A DNA stretch of 64,000 nucleotides from Lentilactobacillus fungorum (GCF_016860605.1 NZ_BNJR01000004.1:372001-436000), one strand, 5' to 3'. Numbered from the stretch's first letter, positions 33,132 to 40,467 are shown. Notes: generated from the sequence alone by a model not told the origin. Numbers and translations are program-made.

Positions 33132-33464
33132 CTAAATAATCTTCTTCAACGCTTCGAAAGTCTTTCGTGCTTCATCAATGTTGGTTTCGTTAATTTGGTT
33201 GACATTGCGAATATTGACGTGAAGTCGAATCACTGTGCTAATTGCGCCAGGTAACGATGTCAAATGGCCAACCTTCGTTCCAGCAAGGGTATTAACATAT
33301 TCATTGATCTCTTTCCAAAGCTTTTGCCATTCACCACTTCGGCGTGATTTAGGGGCGTTCTGTTTAACTTCGTCCAGCTCACGTCGTGTATCGGCCAACT
33401 CGGATTGTGTTTGGTGAAGTTCGTTAGTTAGAGCTGCAAACTTCTGGTCAATCGTTACGTCCAT
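33132..33464 (-). CDS. Hypothetical early protein with coiled coil
   Basis: 110 residues. The N-terminal half is a coiled coil (LTNELHQTQSELADTRRELD). The second half (GEWQKLWKEINEYVNTLAGT) resembles KilA-C/ORF6C-style helical ends. It is coupled to the Cro-like gene through TAATG. No firm family. Confidence 0.5.
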   Translation of the reverse strand: MDVTIDQKFAALTNELHQTQSELADTRRELDEVKQNAPKSRRSGEWQKLWKEINEYVNTLAGTKVGHLTSLPGAISTVIRLHVNIRNVNQINETNIDEARKTFEALKKII

Positions 33465-33670
33465 TACTTGGTCACCTCCTTTTCCTTTAATAAATCGTCT
33501 GCGGTTACGTTTAACGCATCTGCGAGCTTCGATAAATTAGTTGAAGTTGGGTCCCCGCCTCTTTCAATAGAACTAATCGTTGTCTGTAAAATTCCACTTC
33601 TAATCGCTAGATCTGTTTGGGAATAACCTCTTGCTTTTCTAAGACGTCTAACATTGATGCCTACAGTCAT
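33464..33670 (-). CDS. Cro-like HTH regulator, switch 1
   Basis: 68 residues, one XRE helix-turn-helix (GYSQTDLAIRSGILQTTISS then IERGGDPTSTNLSKLADALN). It is first in the leftward early operon and divergent from the repressor at 33825. It is expected to shut the repressor promoter for lytic growth. Confidence 0.8.
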   Translation of the reverse strand: MTVGINVRRLRKARGYSQTDLAIRSGILQTTISSIERGGDPTSTNLSKLADALNVTADDLLKEKEVTK

Positions 33671-33686
33671 TTAATTTGCCTCCTTC

Positions 33687-33711
33687 TAGGTAACATTTTT
33701 TTGTTAACCTA
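33687..33711. promoter_or_regulatory. Operator-like palindrome, switch 1
   Basis: TAGGTAACA and TGTTAACCTA form an interrupted palindrome between the early promoter -10 and the Cro-like gene, a likely repressor/Cro site. Confidence 0.5.
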
Positions 33712-33716
33712 TACCT

Positions 33717-33746
33717 ATATAATGCCAAAACTTTGCAGAATGTCAA
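33717..33746 (-). promoter_or_regulatory. Early leftward promoter, switch 1
   Basis: On the minus strand: TTGACA (33741 to 33746), 18 bases, TTATAT (33717 to 33722). A consensus -35 directly upstream of the Cro-like gene; it should drive the whole early operon. Confidence 0.65.
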
Positions 33747-33824
33747 CATTTCTTTGGTAAAATACATTATTTTTTTGCTTAAGTTGTTACAATTAATAGC
33801 AAAAGATTGTTAGGAGCTATTTCC

Positions 33825-34190
33825 ATGAAAGCTGATTCCGAATTAATAGCCGACAGGTTAACAAAACTTATTAAAGATAGAGATATCACAATCAACAGAC
33901 TTGCAACCTTATCTTCTTTGGGACAATCTTCTGTAAATGCCATTTTTAGAGGTGATAGTGCAAGCCCCAAGCTTAAAACACTCGTTAAGATTGCCAATGG
34001 TCTCAATATGTCCCTCACGGAGCTTTTAGACTTCCCACCGTATAATCAGCGACCAGATGGATCATCTCCTGACCAGGAAGCTGATAGGTGGCAAGAATTG
34101 GGTCAAGCACTAACGCCTGACGAAAAAGAACGTGTTTGGAAGATTCTTACCGGTCACGACTTCCCGCCCTACAACGAGGTGGAAAAATGA
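33825..34190 (+). CDS. CI-like repressor without peptidase domain, switch 1
   Basis: 121 residues from ATG 33825 (TTAGGAGCTATTTCC). XRE helix-turn-helix in LATLSSLGQSSVNAIFRGDS. The C-terminal part has DEKERVWKILTGHDFPPYN and no S24 peptidase, so RecA-driven self-cleavage is not expected. It is divergent from the Cro-like gene and adjacent to the antirepressor side. Its stop overlaps the next membrane protein start. Confidence 0.8.
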   Translation: MKADSELIADRLTKLIKDRDITINRLATLSSLGQSSVNAIFRGDSASPKLKTLVKIANGLNMSLTELLDFPPYNQRPDGSSPDQEADRWQELGQALTPDEKERVWKILTGHDFPPYNEVEK

Positions 34191-34843
34191 ACGCGGTAGT
34201 TGAATGGATTTTGCACCAAATATCAACTCAATGGATTGCGATCCTCACAGCCATTGCTGGTTTTATAGCTTGGAAAAATGATCATGCGAAGCTACTGGTA
34301 GAATGCGATAAAATTGCCAAGCCAACCGCTGGAATACTTTTAAGCGATGGTGGATCAATCATCAATCAAGAAACCAGCATGCAGCACTTAACCATGTGGT
34401 TAATTAATCCTTCAACAAATGATATAAGCTACTTTGATTTGCGAATGCTTTCAGATACTGATGAAATCAATTACTATACATCGGTTCAATTCAGCTATTT
34501 AAATAATTTGGCGGGTAAAACTGCTGAAGCTTTAATCCCATTTAAAGATGGCAAACCATCTGATGAATCAATTGCAATAGAATTACCAAAAACAAACTAT
34601 GGAACCGTACCAGCACATGGCTTCGTTCAACTTGATTTAGTTTTTCATGCTGACACAACCTATAGTGATGGCATGATCGTATTGAAGCTTGCCCAATCTC
34701 ATAACTTATGGGGTCGCATTCGACACTCGAAATGGGCTCCAAAATGGTTGCGTCCGAAGTCGGGGTACCTTTGGTCTGAAACCCAAGAGACTTCTTTGTT
34801 ATTTCAGGTGACAGATATTCAAAAATTGGAGATACCGAATTAA
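34187..34843 (+). CDS. Membrane-anchored protein coupled to the repressor
   Basis: 218 residues from ATG 34187 (GAGGTGGAAAA), overlapping the repressor stop. One N-terminal membrane helix (HQISTQWIAILTAIAGFIAW), then a beta-rich extramembrane domain (GTVPAHGFVQLDLVFHADTT). A gene translated with the repressor is made in lysogens, so superinfection exclusion is a fair guess, but no motif proves it. Confidence 0.6.
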   Translation: MNAVVEWILHQISTQWIAILTAIAGFIAWKNDHAKLLVECDKIAKPTAGILLSDGGSIINQETSMQHLTMWLINPSTNDISYFDLRMLSDTDEINYYTSVQFSYLNNLAGKTAEALIPFKDGKPSDESIAIELPKTNYGTVPAHGFVQLDLVFHADTTYSDGMIVLKLAQSHNLWGRIRHSKWAPKWLRPKSGYLWSETQETSLLFQVTDIQKLEIPN

Positions 34844-34949
34844 TCTTTTGACGATACTTCACCGCCTCCGCAAATGAATCAAACGTCTTTGACGAACCCA
34901 GAATATATACTTTTCGAACCGCAGCGTTTTGACTTATATGCCGTGCCAT
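34542..34949 (-). CDS. Possible minus-strand gene with strong ribosome site
   Basis: GAGGAGGTAATTGA precedes ATG 34949. The first ~40 codons look protein-like (RKVYILGSSKTFDSFAEAVK). Past 34843 the frame runs antisense to the membrane-protein gene and looks less natural, so the original 3' end may have been lost in a junction. A truncated gene is likely. Confidence 0.35.
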   Translation of the reverse strand: MARHISQNAAVRKVYILGSSKTFDSFAEAVKYRQKINSVSPIFEYLSPEITKKSLGFQTKGTPTSDATILEPISSVECDPISYEIGQASIRSCHHYRLCQHEKLNQVERSHVLVRFHSLFLVILLQLIHQMVCHL

Positions 34950-35348
34950 TCAATTACCTCCTCTGTTGTTCTATCTGCGCTGCTTCCGAAAGAAGTTCCA
35001 CAGTCGTCGGACATAGTGCCGGACAAAGCTCCCAAAGAAAGTACTGGAACGGAAGTAAAAAACGATTCCACTCCAGATGAAGACGCAGTAAGCAATAAAG
35101 CCACTCAAAATGATGAAACTAATGCTCAATTGGATGAAGGTTACGAAAATATCGTGCAACCTAATAGCTCCTCTCTTTGGTCAATCAGTAGTTTACGCAA
35201 CAATATGCCAAACGAAATACGTTCATATCTTATCGGCAATTTCATCACCTTCATTGTCTGGGTCACGATGAACTATGGATCAGACCTTGCTGAGCAAACA
35301 GTCTCCGTTTTAGTTAAGTGGATTACTTATTTGGAACAGCAAGGCTAG
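34929..35348 (+). CDS. Acidic protein with C-terminal membrane helix
   Basis: About 139 residues: acidic, disordered S/T/D/E-rich middle (STGTEVKNDSTPDEDAVSNK) and a C-terminal hydrophobic part (IRSYLIGNFITFIVWVTMNY). No convincing ribosome site at the first ATG, and it overlaps the antisense gene start at 34949. It may be a real lysogen membrane protein or part of a rearranged gene. Confidence 0.4.
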   Translation: MTYMPCHSITSSVVLSALLPKEVPQSSDIVPDKAPKESTGTEVKNDSTPDEDAVSNKATQNDETNAQLDEGYENIVQPNSSSLWSISSLRNNMPNEIRSYLIGNFITFIVWVTMNYGSDLAEQTVSVLVKWITYLEQQG

Positions 35349-35521
35349 ATTGTGTTTGGTGAAGTCCCCAGAGTAACTTTTCGTCATACCTTTCACTCTC
35401 TAAAGGAAACCTGTCAGCCTCTGAAGATTTTCGTATTCAAATTCAAATTCAAAAGTTAGACCGGCTTCTTGGAACTGATATTGGTCCCCGAAGTATCCAA
35501 CAAATTAAGTCTTTAAGACTT

Positions 35522-35911
35522 GTGACCAAACAAAAATTTACTAAAGAACTTCTTTCGAGCATCGACAAGGTTTCTCCTGACACCAGGATCGAAGAAAATA
35601 TAGACATCCAGCACCAGAGCAGTGATTTGAGCGAAGCTGCAAATCTTGTCAATTGGGAAGATATCATTGAAGAAGCAAAAGCCTACGCCGAAGAAAGTGG
35701 TTCCCAAAATCAGGAAGACATCACAGAAAGAGACAATATTGTTGTACCAAGTCTTGATTTGTTAGCACCTCGAATCTTTGATTATTTGGCTTTCATTTTT
35801 AACACCCTTAAATACATCTACACGCAAACTAAAGGTCCAGCCGAATATTTTGCGAATATCGCCACAATATTAACGGCACTCGGTTTGCTAATTAAATACT
35901 TGAATGAGTAA
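35522..35911 (+). CDS. Acidic protein with C-terminal membrane segments, start unclear
   Basis: Frame open from 35363 with protein-like sequence upstream of the GTG at 35522 (LDRLLGTDIGPRSIQQIKSL), but no ATG and no ribosome site; the 5' end may be broken. The C-terminal half (IFDYLAFIFNTLKYIYTQTK, ATILTALGLLIKYLNE) is hydrophobic. Its layout resembles the preceding gene. Function unknown. Confidence 0.4.
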   Translation: MTKQKFTKELLSSIDKVSPDTRIEENIDIQHQSSDLSEAANLVNWEDIIEEAKAYAEESGSQNQEDITERDNIVVPSLDLLAPRIFDYLAFIFNTLKYIYTQTKGPAEYFANIATILTALGLLIKYLNE

Positions 35912-35954
35912 CCATTTTTATCTACGATTCCCACCTTACAAGGAGGTGAATAGT

Positions 35955-36227
35955 ATGGAGCATAAAATTGTAAAAGTTCATACAGAGAATGATTCTGCAA
36001 CCAAAGAAAGTGAAATTGTCTCCGTAGAATTAGCCAATGGCGACGTTGAAACTAAGGAACAAGTCGTTGCTTGGCTTGACCTGGGCAACGACTACTTCTT
36101 CACAAACTCTGCTCATTCCAAAGTAGACGTAAAAGTAGTTCACCCTCACTTACCTAAGAAGCCCTATATTCAAACAGACCCCAATGCAACAACATCTGAC
36201 AACTTACTAAGCCTTCCAAGGTTCTAA
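35955..36227 (+). CDS. DUF3892-family protein
   Basis: 90 residues from ATG 35955 (AAGGAGGTGAATAGT). MEHKIVKVHTENDSATKESE and VAWLDLGNDYFFTNSAHSKV are typical of the small DUF3892 proteins. Role unknown. It lies at the end of the plus-strand group following the switch 1 repressor. Confidence 0.65.
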   Translation: MEHKIVKVHTENDSATKESEIVSVELANGDVETKEQVVAWLDLGNDYFFTNSAHSKVDVKVVHPHLPKKPYIQTDPNATTSDNLLSLPRF

Positions 36228-36401
36228 ACGACTAATCTCTCACTCCTTTGTGGGGGATTTTCTAATAACTACTTGATAGAGTTCTGTGACGGTTGCGATC
36301 ATTGCAGGACTTTCGTTATTAATATTTTTTTGCTTGATTGAGAAAAAAAGTATTAATAACCCTGTAAATCTTGTTCGGTCATTTATTCACCTCCTTTCGT
36401 T
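36228..36401. other. Short non-coding stretch with a strong minus-strand ribosome site
   Basis: On the minus strand AAAGGAGGTGAATAA is followed by ATG and a 9-codon frame (MTEQDLQGY). Beyond it is AT-rich sequence and no longer frame. It may be the remains of a small toxin-like or leader gene. I see nothing else. Confidence 0.35.
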
Positions 36402-36447
36402 TCTTTAGTGGGATAATTGAGTTATTCCATTAAAGGTGGTGACATAA
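36402..36447 (+). promoter_or_regulatory. Leader of the DUF2188 gene, copy of the 6612 element
   Basis: TTTAGTGGGATAATTGAG then TTATTCCATTAAAGGTGGTG. Compared with 6612 to 6657 it keeps TAGTGGGATAAT, ATTCCATTAA and the ribosome site; it lacks a recognisable -35. Confidence 0.45.
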
Positions 36448-36669
36448 ATGGCTGATCAACATGTCGTTCCTGATGGTAAAGGCGGTTGGAATGTAAAGGG
36501 CGCTGGTAATTCACGAGCAACTGCTAACTTTGATAACAAAAAAGAAGCTGAGAAAGTGGCTCGTAAAATTGCTGACAATCAGCATTCCGAATTAGTAGTT
36601 CATAATCGTGACGGAAAAATCTCTCGCAAAGATAGTCATGGTCATGATCCACATCCTCCTAAGGGTTAG
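36448..36669 (+). CDS. DUF2188 protein
   Basis: 73 residues: HVVPDGKGGWNVKGAGNSRA, KKEAEKVARKIADNQHSELV, VHNRDGKISRKDSHGHDPHP. This is the DUF2188 pattern of small basic proteins of phages and bacteria. Plus strand, with the shared leader. Its stop overlaps the stop of the converging small gene. Confidence 0.8.
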   Translation: MADQHVVPDGKGGWNVKGAGNSRATANFDNKKEAEKVARKIADNQHSELVVHNRDGKISRKDSHGHDPHPPKG

Positions 36670-36866
36670 TCCTTATTTGGATACGCCTTAATCAAATATC
36701 CAGTAGCAGGGGTCGCATCGTCAGTATTGATCTCTGCTACTTTTTTACCTTCTGTCGTAGTGACCACGATTCGGTCCCAAAACTTACTGTTCAGCATTGA
36801 ACCGCCAAAATCAGGATCATTAGCCGGATGAACAATTACTACTGGTACTTCTTCTTTTTTACTCAT
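36666..36866 (-). CDS. Small protein coupled to the Cro-like gene of switch 2
   Basis: 66 residues (MSKKEEVPVVIVHPANDPDF ... GYLIKAYPNKD), beta-rich, no family recognised. AAAGGAGGTGAAAGA before the ATG and an ATGA overlap with the Cro-like gene. It ends against the DUF2188 gene, so this transcript goes nowhere further. Confidence 0.6.
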   Translation of the reverse strand: MSKKEEVPVVIVHPANDPDFGGSMLNSKFWDRIVVTTTEGKKVAEINTDDATPATGYLIKAYPNKD

Positions 36867-37120
36867 TCTTTCACCTCCTTTCTTGGTGGTATGGGCAGTG
36901 TTGCATGTTTATGTCGTTCATGTCGTACATCATCAGTAAAAAAAATACTTTCAACAGTTTCGCCAAGCGATTGTGCAATCCGTCCGCCAAGATCGACAGA
37001 AGGATCATTCTTACCATTCTCTAGATTGCTCAAGTAAGCCCTATTTGTGTGTAATGCTTGAGCAAGCTGTTCTTGCGTAATATGCTTTGCCTTACGCACT
37101 TCTGCAATTCGATTCTTCAT
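36863..37120 (-). CDS. Cro-like HTH regulator, switch 2
   Basis: 85 residues from ATG 37120 (AGGAGGTGAAAAA). XRE helix-turn-helix: HITQEQLAQALHTNRAYLSN, LENGKNDPSVDLGGRIAQSL. Divergent from the S24 repressor at 37255. In a normal phage it would lead the early operon; here only one small gene follows before the direction changes. Confidence 0.75.
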   Translation of the reverse strand: MKNRIAEVRKAKHITQEQLAQALHTNRAYLSNLENGKNDPSVDLGGRIAQSLGETVESIFFTDDVRHERHKHATLPIPPRKEVKE

Positions 37121-37148
37121 TTTTTCACCTCCTCTAATCAACAACCTT

Positions 37149-37177
37149 ATTGTATGACATATCGCACATGTTGTCAA
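37149..37177 (-). promoter_or_regulatory. Leftward promoter of switch 2
   Basis: Minus strand TTGACA (37172 to 37177), 17 bases, TACAAT (37149 to 37154): near-perfect. The operator copy at 37149 to 37170 covers its -10 and spacer. Confidence 0.7.
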
Positions 37178-37234
37178 TGTATTACAGTAAATTATTTTAT
37201 TTTTATTTTATTATTGTGTGACATATCTTACAAT
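37149..37234. promoter_or_regulatory. Two operator copies, switch 2
   Basis: ATTGTATGACATATCGCACA (37149 onward) and ATTGTGTGACATATCTTACA (37213 onward) are direct copies differing at few positions, 64 bases apart. One covers the leftward promoter, the other lies before the S24 repressor gene and overlaps a TACAAT -10-like box. They are likely repressor/Cro sites. Confidence 0.65.
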
Positions 37235-37254
37235 TAACCTAAGGAGTGGATCTT

Positions 37255-37965
37255 ATGAGTAACGAACTTGGTAAATATTTGAAACAACTTCGTGGCAAAG
37301 AATCGCTTCGAGACGTTTCCCATCGAATTAATGGGAAACTGAGCTTTTCTTACATTGGCGATTTGGAAAAGGGAGTAAATCGTCGCGGTAATCCTATAAA
37401 TCCCAGTCCTGAAACTTTGAAGATACTTGCAGATGCATATCACATTGACTATCTAAAACTCATGGAGTTGGCTGGATACACCCCTTCAGTGGACAAACTA
37501 ACTGTTGAGCCAACAAGTGATGGTGCAACAATTTCGGCAACCACAAAATGGGAAACATCACATGAACCATTAGACGTTTATGGGAAAATTACCGCTGGTA
37601 TCCCTACCTTCGCTGATGAACACATCATTGGTCAAACAATCATTCCCGATGAACTAATAGATAGGTATGGTCGTGACAACTTGTTTGCATTACAGGTTAA
37701 TGGAGATTCAATGAGCAAGGTTATTGCACCAGGGTTTATTGCCGTATTTGTTAAAGATTGTGGGATAGATAATGGCGACATATGCGCCGTTCTGGTAGAT
37801 GGAGAAAATGCTACACTAAAGAGGTTCAAAGAAACATCAAAGGCTGTTATCTTTGAACCAGAATCATTTAATCCTATTTATAAGCCGCTGATCTTTCCTA
37901 AGAACATCGAACAAGACTTTAGGATATTAGGTAAGTATGTTTTTGCAACAAGCTTATTAAAGTAA
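37255..37965 (+). CDS. CI-like repressor with S24 peptidase domain, switch 2
   Basis: 236 residues from ATG 37255 (AAGGAG eight bases before; an earlier GTG lies inside that site). N-terminal XRE domain (ESLRDVSHRINGKLSFSYIG). C-terminal LexA/S24 domain: cleavage-site region GKITAGIPTFA, catalytic Ser in LQVNGDSMSK, Lys in ENATLKRF. RecA-stimulated self-cleavage is expected, so this repressor should respond to DNA damage. The link carries VEPTSDGATISATT, a motif repeated in virion proteins here. Confidence 0.9.
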   Translation: MSNELGKYLKQLRGKESLRDVSHRINGKLSFSYIGDLEKGVNRRGNPINPSPETLKILADAYHIDYLKLMELAGYTPSVDKLTVEPTSDGATISATTKWETSHEPLDVYGKITAGIPTFADEHIIGQTIIPDELIDRYGRDNLFALQVNGDSMSKVIAPGFIAVFVKDCGIDNGDICAVLVDGENATLKRFKETSKAVIFEPESFNPIYKPLIFPKNIEQDFRILGKYVFATSLLK

Positions 37966-38030
37966 GGGGCTGATAGATCAAATATTCTCGTTTAGAGCAG
38001 TATCGATATTTTATTAGGGGGTTGAGTTAA

Positions 38031-38585
38031 ATGGATAATCAGAAGAAACAGCCAAAGCCATGGTATAAAGTTTGGTGGTTTTGGATATTAGTTATTATCA
38101 TCGTGCTTGTGCTTGGGGGTATGATGAATGATTCCAGTAGTTCATCCAGCTCATCAGATAGAAAACCGAAGGCTCACAAAGTTTCGCCGTTTAAGCGAAC
38201 CTATAAAGTGGGGCAAGTTGTAAACTATAAAGGATATAAGTTCAAGGTTAACCGAGTTAAATACTTTAGTGGAAACAGTATGGACACACCCAAGAGTGGT
38301 AATCAATATGTTATCTGCAACGTTACCATTAAAAATGATAGTCATGAAAAGCAAGATTACAACGAGATGGATTTTCAACTGAGCGCTAATGGTAATACAA
38401 CTGATTTTGGAGAAATCTTAACATCTGGTAATTATGAAAACAACACCTTAGACAGTGGATCACTTGATAAGGGTGCTACTGTCTCGGGAAATTTAATTGG
38501 TCAAGCAAAAAAAGATGCGAAACTGAAGCTAGAATATCAACCGTCATTTTTGGACGATAAAACAATTAATGTCAATTTGAATTGA
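38031..38585 (+). CDS. DUF4352 membrane-anchored protein
   Basis: 184 residues: membrane anchor (WYKVWWFWILVIIIVLVLGG), serine linker (SSSSSSSS), then a DUF4352-type beta domain (YKVGQVVNYKGYKFKVNRVK, GNQYVICNVTIKNDSHEKQD). Probably exported and anchored at the cell surface. First of the cargo genes after the S24 repressor; made in the lysogen. Confidence 0.75.
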   Translation: MDNQKKQPKPWYKVWWFWILVIIIVLVLGGMMNDSSSSSSSSDRKPKAHKVSPFKRTYKVGQVVNYKGYKFKVNRVKYFSGNSMDTPKSGNQYVICNVTIKNDSHEKQDYNEMDFQLSANGNTTDFGEILTSGNYENNTLDSGSLDKGATVSGNLIGQAKKDAKLKLEYQPSFLDDKTINVNLN

Positions 38586-38592
38586 TTGCTAC

Positions 38593-38622
38593 GTCCAAAT
38601 ACTGACGACGTTAAAAGCTGAA
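38593..38622 (+). repeat. 30-base leader repeat, copy 1
   Basis: GTCCAAATACTGACGACGTT then AAAAGCTGAA. Copies 2 (39084) and 3 (39442) differ at a few bases. Each of the first two ends 21 to 22 bases before a start codon. Confidence 0.7.
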
Positions 38623-38643
38623 TTCATCATGGGGGTTTTATTT

Positions 38644-39024
38644 ATGAAGCGATTAAAGATCAACACATGGACGGGAATTCTTGATATTGTCAATTGTGTT
38701 CTGTTCGCAGCTTCGTGGTTTGTTGTGTTTGGAGCGGCCTTATCATCAGGATCCGGTGCCGCAGATTCTTCTGGGACTTTTTTCTATGTGATGGCTTGGA
38801 TTGGGGTAATCCTTAACATCATTGCATTGTTGCAATCTAGGCGGCATGGAATCTCTCTTGTTGGGTCAGTGTTAGGCATTATTGGTAGTGCATTATTTGG
38901 AGTTACTGCAGCGATGGCTTTCCCTGCGATGGTTGTTTTGATTGTAGCTGCTGTTTTTATTATGCTTCAACATCCAAGTAAATCATATTTACAAAGTCAT
39001 AACTCAAACTTAAATAATCAATAA
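38644..39024 (+). CDS. Four-helix small membrane protein
   Basis: 126 residues from ATG 38644 (GGGGG before it; an ATG at 38629 lies ahead of that site). Four hydrophobic segments: ILDIVNCVLFAASWFVVFGA, FFYVMAWIGVILNIIALLQS, LVGSVLGIIGSALFGVTAAM, MVVLIVAAVFIML. Possibly DUF4064-like, not certain. Second cargo gene, placed between leader repeats. Confidence 0.65.
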   Translation: MKRLKINTWTGILDIVNCVLFAASWFVVFGAALSSGSGAADSSGTFFYVMAWIGVILNIIALLQSRRHGISLVGSVLGIIGSALFGVTAAMAFPAMVVLIVAAVFIMLQHPSKSYLQSHNSNLNNQ

Positions 39025-39034
39025 TTGGTTAATT

Positions 39035-39078
39035 TTCCCCACTCGGAACTAATACCTGTTCAACTCAGGCATGGGGAA
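39035..39078 (+). repeat. tRNA-arm-like structured repeat, copy 1
   Basis: TTCCCCA (39035) pairs with TGGGGAA (39072), and inside lies ACCTG-TTCAACT-CAGGC, a T-arm-like hairpin. It looks like a tRNA acceptor plus T arm with the rest missing. The leader repeat follows 5 bases later. Confidence 0.5.
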
Positions 39079-39083
39079 TTACA

Positions 39084-39113
39084 GTCCAAATCCTGATGAC
39101 TTTAAAAGCTGAA
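39084..39113 (+). repeat. 30-base leader repeat, copy 2
   Basis: GTCCAAATCCTGATGACTTT then AAAAGCTGAA, 21 bases before the GTG of the secreted-protein gene. Confidence 0.7.
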
Positions 39114-39133
39114 AAAACTAGAGGCGAGTTATT

Positions 39134-39388
39134 GTGAAAGCGTTGAAGAGAACGGCCGTTATGCTTTCCGTTATGTTTACTTTAGTGCTAGGTGGTGCTG
39201 CACCAACCATCCCAGCTAATGTAGACGCCCACGCTAAGACTACATATGTGTGGATTGCACCCAACCATGGTAAAAAGTGGCATCATTCTAAACATTGCCG
39301 TGGGCTGAGTAATGCTAAGTCTAAGAAACATGTCACCTTAAAGTGGGCACGCCATCATGGCTACAGAATGTGTAAATGGTGTTATTGA
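39134..39388 (+). CDS. Small secreted His/Cys-rich protein
   Basis: 84 residues from GTG 39134 (GAGGCGAG before it). Signal peptide (KRTAVMLSVMFTLVLGGAAP with an AHA cleavage region), then a mature part with HGKKWHHSKHCRGLSNAKSK and ending GYRMCKWCY. The H ... C-RGL ... C-x-x-C layout is that of a small domain found at the ends of some secreted nucleases and competence-type proteins, possibly metal binding. Function here unknown. Confidence 0.65.
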   Translation: MKALKRTAVMLSVMFTLVLGGAAPTIPANVDAHAKTTYVWIAPNHGKKWHHSKHCRGLSNAKSKKHVTLKWARHHGYRMCKWCY

Positions 39389-39394
39389 TTCACC

Positions 39395-39437
39395 TTCCCC
39401 ACCGGTGCCAGCGATAGGTCCAACTCCTACCGGGGAA
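39395..39437 (+). repeat. tRNA-arm-like structured repeat, copy 2
   Basis: TTCCCC (39395) pairs with GGGGAA (39432); inside is TAGG-TCCAACT-CCTA. The leader repeat follows 4 bases later, as for copy 1. Confidence 0.5.
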
Positions 39438-39441
39438 ATTG

Positions 39442-39471
39442 GTCCAAATGCTGATGACGCTAAAAGCGGAA
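39442..39471 (+). repeat. 30-base leader repeat, copy 3
   Basis: GTCCAAATGCTGATGACGCT then AAAAGCGGAA. Downstream AGGGGATATT precedes ATG 39524, which stops after 8 codons (MKHAYGFY), so the gene once served by this copy looks broken. No other gene is seen in 39389 to 39678. Confidence 0.65.
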
Positions 39472-39678
39472 ACTTTTTATTAAAAGCCCTCTGTAATGCA
39501 TTGGCTCCCCCACAGGGGATATTATGAAACATGCTTATGGTTTCTACTGATATGCTGGATTGATTAAGGATATGATGAGTCAAAAATTGCTCAGAGTTTT
39601 ATGCAGGATAAAGGTGGGTGACAGCTTTCAAACCGTCACACCACAATAAAACATTCTAGGGAAAGAGGCAATTTAAAA

Positions 39679-39972
39679 ATGGTTGAACAAAATCAACACT
39701 ACCATTTAACTCAAGGACAAGTCTATATTTTTGATGAAACCATCAAGAACTTTGACAAAGTAAATGATCACTTTTACGAACAACAACGCGTCATTGATTT
39801 ACAAACTAAATACATTACAGATCTACAACAAAGTGTCACACATCTATCTGATCAAGTTGGCAAACTTTCTAATACGTTGAACTCGTATAAGCGTCGCGTC
39901 CTTTTTAAAAATATAGTACTCCCACTGATAGTCGGAATCATCGGAGCTTTAATTGGTATATATTTTGGATAA
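39679..39972 (+). CDS. Tail-anchored coiled-coil protein
   Basis: 97 residues: coiled coil (RVIDLQTKYITDLQQSVTHL, SDQVGKLSNTLNSYKR) and a C-terminal membrane helix (NIVLPLIVGIIGALIGIYFG). GAGGCAATTTAAAA precedes the ATG. The layout is shared by the protein at 40738. Possibly holin-like or membrane exclusion factor; not decided by sequence. Confidence 0.6.
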   Translation: MVEQNQHYHLTQGQVYIFDETIKNFDKVNDHFYEQQRVIDLQTKYITDLQQSVTHLSDQVGKLSNTLNSYKRRVLFKNIVLPLIVGIIGALIGIYFG

Positions 39973-40002
39973 CTTTAAAAAATACAACAGTGGAGGAATG
40001 TT

Positions 40003-40380
40003 ATGTTAAAAGAATTCAAGAATTTTATTGCACGTGGAAATGTTATGGATTTAGCAGTTGGTGTCATTATTGGAGCTGCATTCACTGCTATTGTTAAATC
40101 ACTGGTCGATAATTTAATTAATCCATTTATAGGAATCTTTTTGGGCCAAATTGATTTTTCCAAATTAGTCTTTAAAGTTGGTAATGCAACATTTAAGTAC
40201 GGAGCCTTTATTAATTCAATTATTAATTTTTTGATTATTGCATTCGTTGTATTCTTACTGATTAAAGGTGTCAATAAGATCATGCCTAAAAAAGAAAAAG
40301 CAGCCGCTCCAATCTCAATCGAAGCTCAATACCTAAAAGAGGTCGTTGAAATATTGAAGAAAACCAACGATTCTCAATAA
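40003..40380 (+). CDS. mscL: Large-conductance mechanosensitive channel, prophage copy
   Basis: 125 residues. [20 protein letters not shown] and TM1 [22 protein letters not shown]2 [20 protein letters not shown]: full-length MscL, close to the chromosomal copy at 53804. The channel opens on hypo-osmotic stress. GGAGGAATGTT precedes the ATG. It sits among prophage cargo genes between the repressor and integrase, so the lysogen carries two mscL genes. Confidence 0.92.
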   Translation: MLKEFKNFIARGNVMDLAVGVIIGAAFTAIVKSLVDNLINPFIGIFLGQIDFSKLVFKVGNATFKYGAFINSIINFLIIAFVVFLLIKGVNKIMPKKEKAAAPISIEAQYLKEVVEILKKTNDSQ

Positions 40381-40387
40381 ACCATAT

Positions 40388-40445
40388 TAACCTGCGAAAG
40401 AGATGATTATGTGAGACGCCTTAGCCATCCGTAAGATTCGCAGGA
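40388..40445. repeat. Two-stage inverted repeat
   Basis: CTGCGAA and TTCGCAG enclose a second pair GATG/CATC. It lies between mscL and the next small gene. No T run, so it is not a simple terminator. Confidence 0.4.
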
Positions 40446-40467
40446 ATAAACAGAAGGGATTATTGCT

